64,000 nucleotides of DNA from JADJWR01 sp964509545. Its GTDB lineage: Bacteria; Pseudomonadota; Gammaproteobacteria; Burkholderiales; Burkholderiaceae_F. A program made the position numbers and the translations under genes. Each line of letters begins with the position of its first letter. Position 1 is the stretch's first letter. The stretch covers positions 52,239-116,238 of the forward strand of contig CAZDXQ010000008.1 of NCBI GenBank assembly GCA_964509545.1, given 5' to 3'. Shown in pieces: positions 51,244 through 59,912 of the stretch. Below the pieces are notes generated by a model. The model saw only the letters and a list, made by a program, of their open reading frames with translations, searched no databases and was not told the DNA's origin.

Positions 51244-51711
51244 ATGAGTGCCGTGCTGCGGCAGTCGAGCGAACAGATCGCGCCGATGCGGCCGGAGGAC
51301 CTGCCGCAGGTGGTCGAGGTTGAGCAGGCGGCGTACGAGTTTCCGTGGACGCACGGCAATTTTCTCGACTCGCTGCGATCGGGGCACAGCGCCTGGACGA
51401 TGCGCGACAGCGGCGGCGGGCTGATCGCCTACGCGGTGGTGATGTTTGCGCTCGACGAGGCGCATCTGCTCAATCTGACCGTGGCGCCGGCGTGCCAGCG
51501 TTTCGGCTTCGGCTGGCGGATGCTCGAGGCGATGGCCGAGAATGCGCGCAGCTATGGCGCGCGGACGATGCTTCTGGAGGTGCGGCCGAGCAACGAGGCG
51601 GCGCAGAAGATGTACGCGCGTTACGGCTTCGTGCGCATCGGCACGCGGCGCGGCTACTACCCGGCCCGCAACGGGCGCGAGGACGCGATCGTGATGCGGG
51701 TGACGCTTTGA
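51244..51711 (+). CDS. rimI: Ribosomal protein S18-alanine N-acetyltransferase RimI
   Basis: A 155-residue GNAT acetyltransferase. The acetyl-CoA loop region is LNLTVAPACQRFGFGWRML and the C-terminal EVRPSNEAAQKMYARYGF and RRGYYPARNGREDAIVM are the RimI hallmarks. The usual Q/RxxGxG/A loop reads QRFGFGW. It follows tsaB by 12 bases, the common tsaB-rimI pairing. Confidence 0.93.
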   Translation: MSAVLRQSSEQIAPMRPEDLPQVVEVEQAAYEFPWTHGNFLDSLRSGHSAWTMRDSGGGLIAYAVVMFALDEAHLLNLTVAPACQRFGFGWRMLEAMAENARSYGARTMLLEVRPSNEAAQKMYARYGFVRIGTRRGYYPARNGREDAIVMRVTL

Positions 51712-51736
51712 GGCGGCCGCGGCGGCAGGCGGCGAC

Positions 51737-52492
51737 ATGACGCTGGATCCGCGGCGCGCGGCGCTGTGGCGGTCGATGGGCCTCGGACCGGAGTGGGTTC
51801 GGCGGGCGGCCGAGCAGCGCGCGGCCGGCGACGCATCTGCCGCGCCGGAACTAGTCCCGCAGTCGCTCGGTGCACAGGACGACCGGGCGCGGGCGATCGC
51901 CGCGATGGACTGGGAGGCACTGCAGGCGACGGTCGCTGGCTGCACCGCCTGCGGCCTGTGCAAGTCGCGCACCAAGACCGTGTTCGGCGTCGGCAACCGG
52001 ACAGCACCGTGGATGCTGGTTGGAGAGGCGCCCGGGGCCGAGGAGGACGCGCGCGGCGAGCCTTTCGTCGGCCAGGCCGGCCGCCTGCTCGACAACATGC
52101 TGGCGTCGGTTGGCCGATCGCGCAGCGAAGATGCGCCGCAGCCGGTGTACATCGCCAACGTGCTCAAGTGCCGGCCGCCGGGCAACCGCAATCCGCAGCC
52201 GGAGGAAGTCGCGGCGTGCGAACCGTTCCTGCTGCGGCAGATCGAACTGGTGCGGCCTCAACTCGTGCTGCTGATGGGCCGCTTCGCCGCCCAATCCGTT
52301 CTGCATACCGACGCGCCGATCTCGGCGTTGCGCGGACGCGTGCATCGGCTGCGCACTGGCGACCGCGAGGTGCCGGCGATCGTCAGCTATCACCCCGCGT
52401 ACCTGCTGCGCAACCTCGCCGACAAAGCCAAGGCCTGGGCCGACCTTTGCCTGGCGCTGGACGTCTGCGGCGAAGATGCGGACCGGCGCTGA
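51737..52492 (+). CDS. Type-4 uracil-DNA glycosylase
   Basis: A 251-residue iron-sulfur uracil-DNA glycosylase. The 4Fe-4S ligands are Cys69 and Cys72 (GCTACGLC), Cys145 (NVLKCRPPGN) and Cys161 (AACEPFL). Motif 1 is GEAPGAEEDARGEPFVGQAG and motif 2 is VSYHPAYLLR. The first 60 residues are a family-variable extension. It removes uracil arising from cytosine deamination, useful in a GC-rich genome. It belongs to the tsaB-rimI group, and betaproteobacteria often place it right after rimI. Confidence 0.93.
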   Translation: MTLDPRRAALWRSMGLGPEWVRRAAEQRAAGDASAAPELVPQSLGAQDDRARAIAAMDWEALQATVAGCTACGLCKSRTKTVFGVGNRTAPWMLVGEAPGAEEDARGEPFVGQAGRLLDNMLASVGRSRSEDAPQPVYIANVLKCRPPGNRNPQPEEVAACEPFLLRQIELVRPQLVLLMGRFAAQSVLHTDAPISALRGRVHRLRTGDREVPAIVSYHPAYLLRNLADKAKAWADLCLALDVCGEDADRR

Positions 52493-52513
52493 CCGCCGCG
52501 CCGGTAGCGCTCG

Positions 52514-52747
52514 GAAGGTGTGAGGATTTCGTCGCGAGCGGCCCGAGAGCCTGCCCCGGACGTGATCCGGGCTCGCGCCGAACAGCGGACCTGTACAACG
52601 TCGTACAGCGAGCCGCGCTGGCGCGGGCCGGACACGAGGCATGCCACTGCGTCATGCTTCGTGCCTGCGAGCAGGCGAGCGCGTGCCAGCGCGAACGCGG
52701 CCGGCAAGGCCGAGATCGGGCCGCGCAGTAGAAAGATTCAAACCTTC
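52514..52747. repeat. Element B, longer relative of element A, between the glycosylase gene and lplT
   Basis: GAAGGTGTGAG at the left end (52514) faces TTCAAACCTTC at the right end (to 52747). The left flank TCGTCGCGAGCGG (52529-52541) is identical to element A, as are CGCGCAG near the right end and the closing TTCTCAG. A central palindrome TGTACAACGTCGTACA sits where element A has GTGTATGGACATAC. An internal CCCGGA/TCCGGG hairpin is also present. The right end touches the lplT stop codon. No coding sequence is credible in this gap. Confidence 0.65.
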
Positions 52748-54064
52748 TCAGCGCTTGGCCTCGCCGATCAGCGAGGTCGAGTCGAAATGGCGCTGGTTGT
52801 GGCGGTGGCGCAGCATCACCAGCGCCATCGTCGCGCTGACGAACAGGCCGAAGAGGATGATGATCGTTTCGATGTGCAGGTCGAGCGCGATCAGCGCCGC
52901 GTAGATGCCGAGCATCACCAGGATGTTCAGGTTCTCGTTGAAGTTCTGCACGGCGATCGAATGCCCGGCCGACAGCAGCACGTGTCCGCGATGCTGCAGC
53001 AGCGCGTTCATCGGCACCACGAAGTAGCCGGCCAGCGCGCCGACGAGGACCATCAGCGCCGCGGCCACCCACATTGCCCAGGTGATCGTCGCCGACCCCA
53101 GGGTCAGGCCGCCGGGCGGAAGGCGGGAGAAGTCGATCAGCGCCATCGTGCAGACCAGCAGTCCCATGACGACGCCGACCGGCAGCACCGACAACGAACG
53201 CTTCAATGACACCCGTGCCGCCGCCAGCACCGAGCCGATGGCGATGCCGATGGCGACGACCGCCTGCATGATCGCGCCCTGCGACAGGGTCATGCCGAGC
53301 ACGGTCTCGCACCACTTGAGGATGATGAACTGCAGCGTCGCGCCGGCGCCCCAGAACAGCGTGGTCACTGCCAGCGAGATCTGGCCGAGCTTGTCGCGCC
53401 ACAGCGTAGCGACGCAGCGGCCGAAGCTGGACAGCATCCGCATCGGGTGCGGCGAGTGCCGCGGATAGCGTGCGCCAGTATCGGGGATACGCAGGTTGAC
53501 CAGCGCCGCGCCGATGTAGATGAGCGCGATCACCGCCACCGCCGCCTCGCCGGGCCGCGTGACGTGCGTGTCGACCAGCGGCAGGTCGAAGCGGAGCAGC
53601 GCCGATGAAACCGCCGGCGCGACCAGCACACCGCCAACGACGAAGCCAAGGATGATCGAGCACACCGTAAGGCCCTCGATCCAGCCGTTGGCGATGACCA
53701 GTTTCTCCGGCGGCAGCAGTTCGGTCAGGATGCCGTACTTGGCCGGCGAGTAGGCGGCGGCACCGAAGCCGACGAGCGCATAGGCGGCGAGCGGGTGGAC
53801 GCCGAGCAGCATCAGCAGGCAGCCGCCGACCTTGATCATGTTGGTGACCATCATCACCCGGCCTTTCGGCATCGAATCGGCGAAGGCGGCGACGAACGCC
53901 GCCAGCACGACGTACGAGACGAAGAAGAACAGCTTCAGCATCGGCGTCATCCACTCCGGCGCGTCGATGTCGCGCAGCAGCGCGATGGCGGCAATGAGCA
54001 GCGCGTTGTCGGCCAGCGACGAGAGGAACTGCGCGGCCATGATGGTGAAGAAGCCGCGCTTCAT
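52748..54064 (-). CDS. lplT: Lysophospholipid transporter LplT
   Basis: A 438-residue major-facilitator membrane protein with 12 hydrophobic segments. The N-terminal FFTIMAAQFLSSLADNALLIAAI and GFGAAAYSPAKYGILTE, and the SHxxxVQNFNENLNIL-like GHSIAVQNFNENLNILVML near residue 385, are typical of LplT. LplT flips lysophospholipids across the inner membrane for re-acylation. No aas acyltransferase gene is next to it. It ends at element B and is divergent from alr. Confidence 0.9.
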   Translation of the reverse strand: MKRGFFTIMAAQFLSSLADNALLIAAIALLRDIDAPEWMTPMLKLFFFVSYVVLAAFVAAFADSMPKGRVMMVTNMIKVGGCLLMLLGVHPLAAYALVGFGAAAYSPAKYGILTELLPPEKLVIANGWIEGLTVCSIILGFVVGGVLVAPAVSSALLRFDLPLVDTHVTRPGEAAVAVIALIYIGAALVNLRIPDTGARYPRHSPHPMRMLSSFGRCVATLWRDKLGQISLAVTTLFWGAGATLQFIILKWCETVLGMTLSQGAIMQAVVAIGIAIGSVLAAARVSLKRSLSVLPVGVVMGLLVCTMALIDFSRLPPGGLTLGSATITWAMWVAAALMVLVGALAGYFVVPMNALLQHRGHVLLSAGHSIAVQNFNENLNILVMLGIYAALIALDLHIETIIILFGLFVSATMALVMLRHRHNQRHFDSTSLIGEAKR

Positions 54065-54135
54065 CGCCGGGACGGGCAGGGCATGGGCAGCGAGCGTTGA
54101 GCGGAACGAAAGGCGACGGGCAAAGGCGCGGGGGC

Positions 54136-54141
54136 CTTATA
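54136..54141 (-). promoter_or_regulatory. lplT: Candidate -10 element for lplT
   Basis: TATAAG is read on the minus strand from 54141 to 54136, about 70 bases before the lplT start. No good -35 is seen. The same AT-rich patch lies 70 bases upstream of alr on the other strand. Confidence 0.35.
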
Positions 54142-54210
54142 TCACGCAGCCTCGCGCCCAAATGCGACGTCGGACAAGACTTTATGCTGCAGCCTTTGCG
54201 ATGCGCTGCG

Positions 54211-55299
54211 ATGCCACGCCCCATCCTTGCCACCGTCGACACCGCCGCCCTGCGGCACAACCTCGCCGTCGCGCGCCGACTCGCGGGTGCGCGCATGCTG
54301 TGGGCAGTGGTGAAATCCAATGCCTACGGCCACGGCCTCGAACGGGCGCTGCGCGGCTTTGCCGACGCCGACGGACTGGCAGTGCTGGACCTGGACGAGG
54401 CGGCGCGGGCGCGTGATGGCGGCTGGACGCGGCCGATCCTGCTGCTCGAAGGCTTCTTCACGCCAGCGGACCTGCACCTGGTCGAGCAACTGCACCTGAC
54501 CGCGGTTGTCCATCATCCGGCCCAGGTGCAGATGCTGACGACCATCCGCCCGCGCACGCCGATCGACGTCTACGTCAAGGTCAACACCGGCATGAACCGG
54601 CTCGGCTTTGCCCCGGCGCAGACGCGCGCCGTCATCGGCCGTCTTGGCGCGCTTGCCGCGGTGCGCATCGGCGCGCTGATGACCCATTTTGCCAATGCCG
54701 ATCGCGCCGATGCCGACGCCGGGCCGGTCGCCGTGGCCGAGCAGTTGCGCGTCTTCGGGCAGGCGGCAGAGGGCTGGGATGGGCCCCGGTGCCTGGCCAA
54801 CTCGGCGGCGCTGTTCCTGCACCCAAGCGTCGGTGGCGATGGCGTGCGTCCGGGGATCGCGTTGTATGGTGCTACGCCGATGGCCGGCCGCCCCGCAGCC
54901 TCGTTCGGGCTGAAGCCGGTCATGTCGCTCACGGCCCGTGTGCTTTCGGTGCAGCATCTGGCGCCCGGCGCCGCTCTGGGCTATGGCAGCCGCTGGCGGG
55001 CGGCGCGGCCGACGCGCATCGGCGTGCTTGCCTGCGGCTACGCCGACGGATATCCGCGCGTGGCGCCCGACGGCACGCCAGTTTGGGTCGGTGGCCAGCG
55101 CGTGCCGCTGGTCGGGCGGGTGTCGATGGACATGATCACGGTCGACCTGACCGACGCGCCGCAGGTCGACGTGAACGCCGAAGCCGAACTGTGGGGCAAG
55201 CACATCCCCGTCGACGAGGTCGCCGAAGCCAGCGGCACGGTCGGTTACGAACTGCTGTGCGCGCTCGCCCGCCGCGTGCCGGTCGCCGAGATCGGCTGA
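54211..55299 (+). CDS. alr: Alanine racemase
   Basis: A 362-residue PLP enzyme giving D-alanine for peptidoglycan. The PLP lysine is Lys35 in VVKSNAYGHG. The C-terminal domain holds GYGSRWRA and YADGYPR, with VSMDMITVDLTD, and the ending GYELLCALARRVP is characteristic. The ATG at 54211 gives the family start MPRPILATVDTAAL; the open frame upstream is not family-like. Its stop lies one base before the radA start. Confidence 0.95.
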   Translation: MPRPILATVDTAALRHNLAVARRLAGARMLWAVVKSNAYGHGLERALRGFADADGLAVLDLDEAARARDGGWTRPILLLEGFFTPADLHLVEQLHLTAVVHHPAQVQMLTTIRPRTPIDVYVKVNTGMNRLGFAPAQTRAVIGRLGALAAVRIGALMTHFANADRADADAGPVAVAEQLRVFGQAAEGWDGPRCLANSAALFLHPSVGGDGVRPGIALYGATPMAGRPAASFGLKPVMSLTARVLSVQHLAPGAALGYGSRWRAARPTRIGVLACGYADGYPRVAPDGTPVWVGGQRVPLVGRVSMDMITVDLTDAPQVDVNAEAELWGKHIPVDEVAEASGTVGYELLCALARRVPVAEIG

Positions 55300-55300
55300 A

Positions 55301-56653
55301 ATGGCTAAGGCGAAGTCCCAGTACGTCTGCAGCGAGTGCGGCGGCACGAGCCCGAAGTGGCAGGGCCAGTGCCCGCTATGCAACGCCTGGAACACGTTGA
55401 ACGAGACGGTGCCGGAGCGCGCAACGGCGGCGCGGTTTGCCTCCATCGCGCCGACTGCCGAGGTACACACGCTCGGCGACATCGCCGCGACCGAACTGCC
55501 GCGTGAGAGCAGTGGGCTGGCCGAGTTCGACCGCGTGCTCGGCGGCGGCGTCGTTCCCGGCGGCGTGGTCCTGATCGGCGGCGATCCGGGCATCGGCAAG
55601 TCGACCCTGCTGCTGCAGGCGCTCGCCGCCATGGCGCAAAACGTGAAGGTGCTGTACGTCAGCGGCGAGGAGTCGGCGGCGCAGGTGGCGTTGCGCGCGC
55701 GCCGGTTGGGCGTCGACGGCAGGCAGGTGCGGCTGATGGCGGAGATCGCGCTCGATCGCATCCTCGCCGCGCTCGAAGCGGAAAAGCCGCGCGTGGCCGT
55801 GATCGACTCGATCCAGACGCTGTATTCGGGCGAGCTGCAGTCGGCGCCCGGCTCGGTGGCGCAGGTCCGCGAATGCGCGGCGCAGCTGACGCGCGCCGCC
55901 AAGCGCAGCGGCCTCAGCCTCGTGCTGGTCGGCCACGTGACCAAGGAAGGCGCGCTGGCCGGCCCGCGCGTTCTCGAACACATGGTTGACACGGTGCTGT
56001 ACTTCGAAGGTGACCCGCATTCGTCTTTCCGGCTGGTGCGGGCGGTGAAGAACCGGTACGGCGCGGTCAACGAACTCGGCGTGTTCGCGATGACCGACCG
56101 CGGGCTGCGTGGAGTGGCCAATCCTTCGGCGCTGTTCCTGTCGCAGCACGATGCGCAGGTGCCGGGCTCGTGCGTGCTGGTGACGCAGGAGGGCACGCGG
56201 CCGCTGCTGGTCGAGATCCAGGCGCTGGTCGACGCCGCGCATGTGCCGAACCCGCGCCGACTGGCCATCGGCCTGGAGCCGCAGCGGTTGTCGCTGCTGC
56301 TCGCGGTGCTGCACCGGCACGGCGGGCTGGCCACCTTCGACCAGGACGTCTTCATCAATGCGGTCGGCGGCGTGCGCATCGAGGAGCCGGCGGCCGATCT
56401 GGCCGTCCTGCTGGCGATCGTCTCGTCGATCCGCAACAGGCACCTGCCGCGCGGCCTGATTGCCTTCGGCGAGGTGGGCCTGGCCGGAGAAGTACGGCCG
56501 GCGCCGCGTGGGCAGGAACGGCTGCGCGAGGCGGCCAAGCTCGGCTTCTCGCTGGCCGTCATCCCCAAGGCCAACGCGCCGAAGCAGCCGATCGAGGGCA
56601 TGTCGATCGTCGCCGTCGAACGGCTGACCGACGCCATCGAGCGCGTGCGTTGA
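55301..56653 (+). CDS. radA: DNA repair protein RadA
   Basis: A 450-residue RecA-like ATPase. The zinc finger is formed by Cys10, Cys13, Cys24 and Cys27. Walker A is GGDPGIGKS (93-101). The RadA-specific KNRYG motif occurs near residue 250 and a C-terminal Lon-protease-like domain follows (FINAVGGVRIEEPAADL). RadA helps branch migration in recombinational repair. It starts one base after alr and ends seven bases from the convergent hpnE. Confidence 0.96.
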   Translation: MAKAKSQYVCSECGGTSPKWQGQCPLCNAWNTLNETVPERATAARFASIAPTAEVHTLGDIAATELPRESSGLAEFDRVLGGGVVPGGVVLIGGDPGIGKSTLLLQALAAMAQNVKVLYVSGEESAAQVALRARRLGVDGRQVRLMAEIALDRILAALEAEKPRVAVIDSIQTLYSGELQSAPGSVAQVRECAAQLTRAAKRSGLSLVLVGHVTKEGALAGPRVLEHMVDTVLYFEGDPHSSFRLVRAVKNRYGAVNELGVFAMTDRGLRGVANPSALFLSQHDAQVPGSCVLVTQEGTRPLLVEIQALVDAAHVPNPRRLAIGLEPQRLSLLLAVLHRHGGLATFDQDVFINAVGGVRIEEPAADLAVLLAIVSSIRNRHLPRGLIAFGEVGLAGEVRPAPRGQERLREAAKLGFSLAVIPKANAPKQPIEGMSIVAVERLTDAIERVR

Positions 56654-56660
56654 GCCTTGT

Positions 56661-57989
56661 TCAGCTCGGCCCGAGGTCCGCGGCCAGGGCCAGCGCGGCG
56701 GCAACGCCCGAGCGAACCGAACCTTCGAGCGTGGACGGATACTCGCTCGCCGCCGAATCGCCGGCCAGATAAAGACCCGGCGCCGGCAGTCGCACCGGCG
56801 GCCGCTGCAAGCCAGCGCAGGCGACGACCGTCGCCCGCTTTTCGGCGATGACCGCCGTGGCCAGCGGCTCAGGCAGGGCGAAATCGGCGTGCAATTGCGC
56901 GGCCACCGCCTTCGCCAGCGAGGATGCGTCGGCCGTCAGCGCCGCTTGCGCGTCGCTGATCACGACGCTGAGCACGCCCGCATGAGCATCATCGAGCCGG
57001 CCGCGATCGAAGACCCATTGCCCGAAGCGCCCCGAGTCCGGGTCGTCGAGCAGGGCGCAGGCCGGCCGGGGCAACCGCGTATGCGGCGGGTAGCGCAGGT
57101 AGACGGTGGCGATCGGAGCCATCGCGATCCGCTGCAGCGTATCGACGGCCGGCGTCAGTTCGCCGTGCCGCGTCGTCAGCAGCAGCGCCGCGGCGCGCGC
57201 CGGCGGCAAGGCGAGTACGACGGCGTCGGCCTCGCCCGGCGCGTCCCTGCTGCAGATCCGCCAGCGGTTTCCCTCATCGGTCAGTCGTCGCACGGGACTG
57301 CGCAGGTGTATGGCGGCACCGCGTTCGGCCACTGTCCGCAGCGCGGGAACGGCGAAGGCTTCGGACAGGTCGCGGCGCGGAATGAGCAGATCGGCCGACT
57401 GCGCTTCGCCGTCCAGCGCATCGCGCAGGACGTTGAGCAGCACCTGCGCCGAGGCCCGCGCCAGTTCAACGTTCAGCGCTGCCAGGCAAAGCGGCCGCCA
57501 CAGGCGGCGGACGATCTCGTCCGGCGCATCGGTGAACAGCGTGCTTGCCGGTGCGTCTTCGGCCAGGCGCCAGCGGCGCCGGCGCCAGCGCAGGACGAAG
57601 GCCAGAACCTGCCTGCGCGCCGGCCAGGCCAGTCCTCGCGCACCGAGCAGGGCGACGGCCAGGTGCAGTGGCGCAGGCAAGCGTGCCGCGCGCAGCAGGA
57701 AGCCGTCGGCGTAGCGAATCTCGAGCGGCAGACGCAGCAGCGCGTCGTCAACGACGACGCCGGCCTCGCGCATCAGGCGCAGCGTTTGGGTGTACGCACC
57801 GATCAGCAGATGCTGGCCGTTGTCGAGCACGAACTCACGGTCGCCAAGGCGGATGGGAACCGCCCTTGCCCGGCCGCCGGGCTGCGGCGCGGCGTCGTAA
57901 AGCGACACCGTGAACCGGCGACGCGTCAGTTCGAGCGCGCAGGCCAGCCCCGACCAGCCGGCGCCGATGACCGCGACGCGCCGGCTCAC
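56661..57989 (-). CDS. hpnE: Hydroxysqualene dehydroxylase HpnE
   Basis: A 442-residue flavin-dependent amine-oxidase-like enzyme. The N-terminal FAD-binding VAVIGAGWSGLACALEL and YDAAPQPGGRAR are clear, as are LDNGQHLLIGAY and the C-terminal PGLYLAGDSAASEYPSTLEG. HpnE reduces hydroxysqualene to squalene, the last of three steps by HpnD, HpnC and HpnE. The start is GTG at 57987-57989, seven bases after hpnD ends. No squalene-hopene cyclase is in the window. Confidence 0.93.
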   Translation of the reverse strand: MSRRVAVIGAGWSGLACALELTRRRFTVSLYDAAPQPGGRARAVPIRLGDREFVLDNGQHLLIGAYTQTLRLMREAGVVVDDALLRLPLEIRYADGFLLRAARLPAPLHLAVALLGARGLAWPARRQVLAFVLRWRRRRWRLAEDAPASTLFTDAPDEIVRRLWRPLCLAALNVELARASAQVLLNVLRDALDGEAQSADLLIPRRDLSEAFAVPALRTVAERGAAIHLRSPVRRLTDEGNRWRICSRDAPGEADAVVLALPPARAAALLLTTRHGELTPAVDTLQRIAMAPIATVYLRYPPHTRLPRPACALLDDPDSGRFGQWVFDRGRLDDAHAGVLSVVISDAQAALTADASSLAKAVAAQLHADFALPEPLATAVIAEKRATVVACAGLQRPPVRLPAPGLYLAGDSAASEYPSTLEGSVRSGVAAALALAADLGPS

Positions 57990-57996
57990 GGCGCGC

Positions 57997-58857
57997 TCAC
58001 GGCAACGCCGTACGGCCGAAGACCGGGCCGAACACCCACGTTCGCCACGCGATCCAAAGCTTGCGCAGCGGCGTCAGTGCCACGCGCTGGTGCAGTACGC
58101 GGAAGCCCTCGCGTTCGATCTCGTCGAGCAGCGTCGCGTAGATCGCGCCCATGATCAACCCGGGCCTTTGTGCGCGCCGGTCGGCTGCAGGCAGCGCGGC
58201 GAGTGCCTCGGCGTAGGCGCCCCGCGCCCGCTGGGCCTGAAAACGCATCAGCGGCAGGTAGCCGTCCACATAGCGGCCGGCGAGCAGGTCGGCTGCCTTG
58301 ACGCCGAATCGCTGCAGGTCCTCCAGCGGCAGATAAACGCGGCCGCGCCGGGCGTCTTCGCCGACGTCGCGCAGGATGTTGGTCAGCTGCAGGGCCAGGC
58401 CGAGCTTGCGGGCGTAGTCGAAGGTGCGCGGCTCGCTGGCGCCGAAGATTCCGGCGGCCAGCTCGCCGACGACGCCGGCGACGTTATGGCAGTAGCGCGC
58501 CAGCGTCGCATAGTCGAGGTAGCGGTTCTGGCGCAGGTCCATCGCCATGCCCTCGAGCACGAGCAGCAGGTGCTCGCGGCGAATGCCAAAGGCCGCAAGG
58601 TGCGGTGTCAGCGCCAGCGTCACCGGATGCTGTGGCTCGCCCGCGTACATGCGGTCGATCTCGCCGCTCCACCAGCCGAGCTTGGCCTGGGCCACACCGG
58701 GGTCGCTCACGTCGTCGACGATGTCGTCGACCTCGCGGCAGTAAGCGTACAGCGCAGTGATCGCCCGTCGCCGCTGCGGCGGCAGGAACAGGAAGCTGTA
58801 GTAGAAGCTCGAGCCGCTGGCCGCGGCCTTGTGCTGGCAGTACTCGTCGGGACTCAT
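57997..58857 (-). CDS. hpnD: Presqualene diphosphate synthase HpnD
   Basis: A 286-residue trans-isoprenyl diphosphate synthase. The first Asp-rich motif is YCREVDDIVDD (39-49) and the second NILRDVGEDARRGRVYLP. SGSSFYYSFLFLPPQRR at the N-terminus is typical of HpnD. It joins two farnesyl diphosphates into presqualene diphosphate. It lies between hpnC (18 bases upstream) and hpnE (seven bases downstream), all on one strand. Confidence 0.94.
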   Translation of the reverse strand: MSPDEYCQHKAAASGSSFYYSFLFLPPQRRRAITALYAYCREVDDIVDDVSDPGVAQAKLGWWSGEIDRMYAGEPQHPVTLALTPHLAAFGIRREHLLLVLEGMAMDLRQNRYLDYATLARYCHNVAGVVGELAAGIFGASEPRTFDYARKLGLALQLTNILRDVGEDARRGRVYLPLEDLQRFGVKAADLLAGRYVDGYLPLMRFQAQRARGAYAEALAALPAADRRAQRPGLIMGAIYATLLDEIEREGFRVLHQRVALTPLRKLWIAWRTWVFGPVFGRTALP

Positions 58858-58875
58858 CGTCTGCAGCCGACCGCC

Positions 58876-59676
58876 TCACATCGTCAGCGCCCGTGCCGCC
58901 ATCAGCACCCAGTCGGCAGGACGCAGCTGCGGTCGCCGGGTGAAAACGTCGCCGCGGGCGCGGTCGATGCGCTCGAGGATGCGCAGTCCTCCCTGGATCA
59001 CCAGCCGCAGCTCCCAGCCGATGCGGCCTTGCAGGCGGCGGGCCAGCGGCGCGCCCGAATCTAGCATTCGTCGAGCCACCTCGGTCTGCGAGCGCATCAG
59101 TTCCGGCCAGCGGGGGTCGGTGCCGCCGGCACCGATCACCGCATCGGACAGGCCGAAGCGCGCCAGTTCCGTCTGCGGCAGGTAGACGCGGCCCTTGTCC
59201 CAGTCGCGGGCGACGTCCTGCCAGAAGTTGGTCAGCTGCAATCCGCTGCAGATGCTGTCGGAGCAGAAGAGCGCGGCGTCGTCGTCGACCCGGTACAGCG
59301 CAAGCAGCAGGCGTCCGACGGGATCGGCGGAGCGGCGGCAATAGTCGAGCAGCGCGGCGTAGTCGCGGTAGCGGCTGACAGTCACGTCCTGCGCAAAGGC
59401 GGAGAGCAGCGCGCGAAACGGCTGTAGCGGCAGGTCGTGGGAGCGCACCGCGGCGGCGAGGTCGCGCCAGTCGGTGTCCTGGCCGGCTTCGATCCGGTCG
59501 AGAACATTGTGCAGACGCGCCAGCGCCGCCAGCCGGTCTTCGGGCGATGCGTCGCCTTCGTCGGCTATGTCATCGGCCGTGCGCGCAAAGCGATAGATGG
59601 CGCGCACGGCCGGCCGCAACCGCGCCGGCATCAGCAACGAGGCGACCGGAAAGTTTTCATAGTGGCCAACGCCCAT
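58876..59676 (-). CDS. hpnC: Hydroxysqualene synthase HpnC
   Basis: A 266-residue squalene/phytoene-synthase fold protein. Its first motif is FARTADDIADEGD (31-43) and the second NFWQDVARDWDKGRVYLP. The N-terminal HYENFPVASLLMP is an HpnC signature. It converts presqualene diphosphate to hydroxysqualene. It is first of hpnC-hpnD-hpnE, so its upstream region (59677-59770, shared with the divergent tRNA gene) should hold the operon promoter. Confidence 0.94.
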   Translation of the reverse strand: MGVGHYENFPVASLLMPARLRPAVRAIYRFARTADDIADEGDASPEDRLAALARLHNVLDRIEAGQDTDWRDLAAAVRSHDLPLQPFRALLSAFAQDVTVSRYRDYAALLDYCRRSADPVGRLLLALYRVDDDAALFCSDSICSGLQLTNFWQDVARDWDKGRVYLPQTELARFGLSDAVIGAGGTDPRWPELMRSQTEVARRMLDSGAPLARRLQGRIGWELRLVIQGGLRILERIDRARGDVFTRRPQLRPADWVLMAARALTM

Positions 59677-59729
59677 GCGACGAAGCTAACACGCGGTGGC
59701 TCAATGACGATCGACGCAGGGCCATCGAT

Positions 59730-59735
59730 TAGAAT
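59730..59735 (+). promoter_or_regulatory. Candidate -10 element of the tRNA-Leu gene
   Basis: TAGAAT lies 35 bases before the mature tRNA 5' end and is followed by a GC-rich discriminator, as in stable-RNA promoters. A -35 at normal spacing is poor (ATGACG, 20 bases away). Confidence 0.35.
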
Positions 59736-59770
59736 CGCGGCTCGCTCGGCGTCGTGGCGCCGATGGCGTC

Positions 59771-59857
59771 GCGAAGGTGGCGAAATTGGTAGACGCACCA
59801 GGTTTAGGTCCTGACGCCTTCACCGGCGTGGGGGTTCGAGTCCCCCCCTTCGCACCA
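59771..59857 (+). tRNA. tRNA-Leu, anticodon UAG
   Basis: An 87-nucleotide class II tRNA with encoded CCA. The acceptor stem is GCGAAGG paired with CCTTCGC, with A as discriminator. The D-loop has AAATTGGTAGAC, the anticodon loop TTTAGGT gives UAG with G37, a long variable arm GCCTTCACCGGC follows, and the T-arm is GGGGG TTCGAGT CCCCC. It is close to E. coli tRNA-Leu(UAG). The base of the anticodon stem shows a C27-A43 mismatch. It lies 55 bases before tig. Confidence 0.95.
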
Positions 59858-59912
59858 CAGGCTCGATGACAACCTCGCTGGCGACCGACCGGCATTCGAA
59901 CGAATCCTGACC

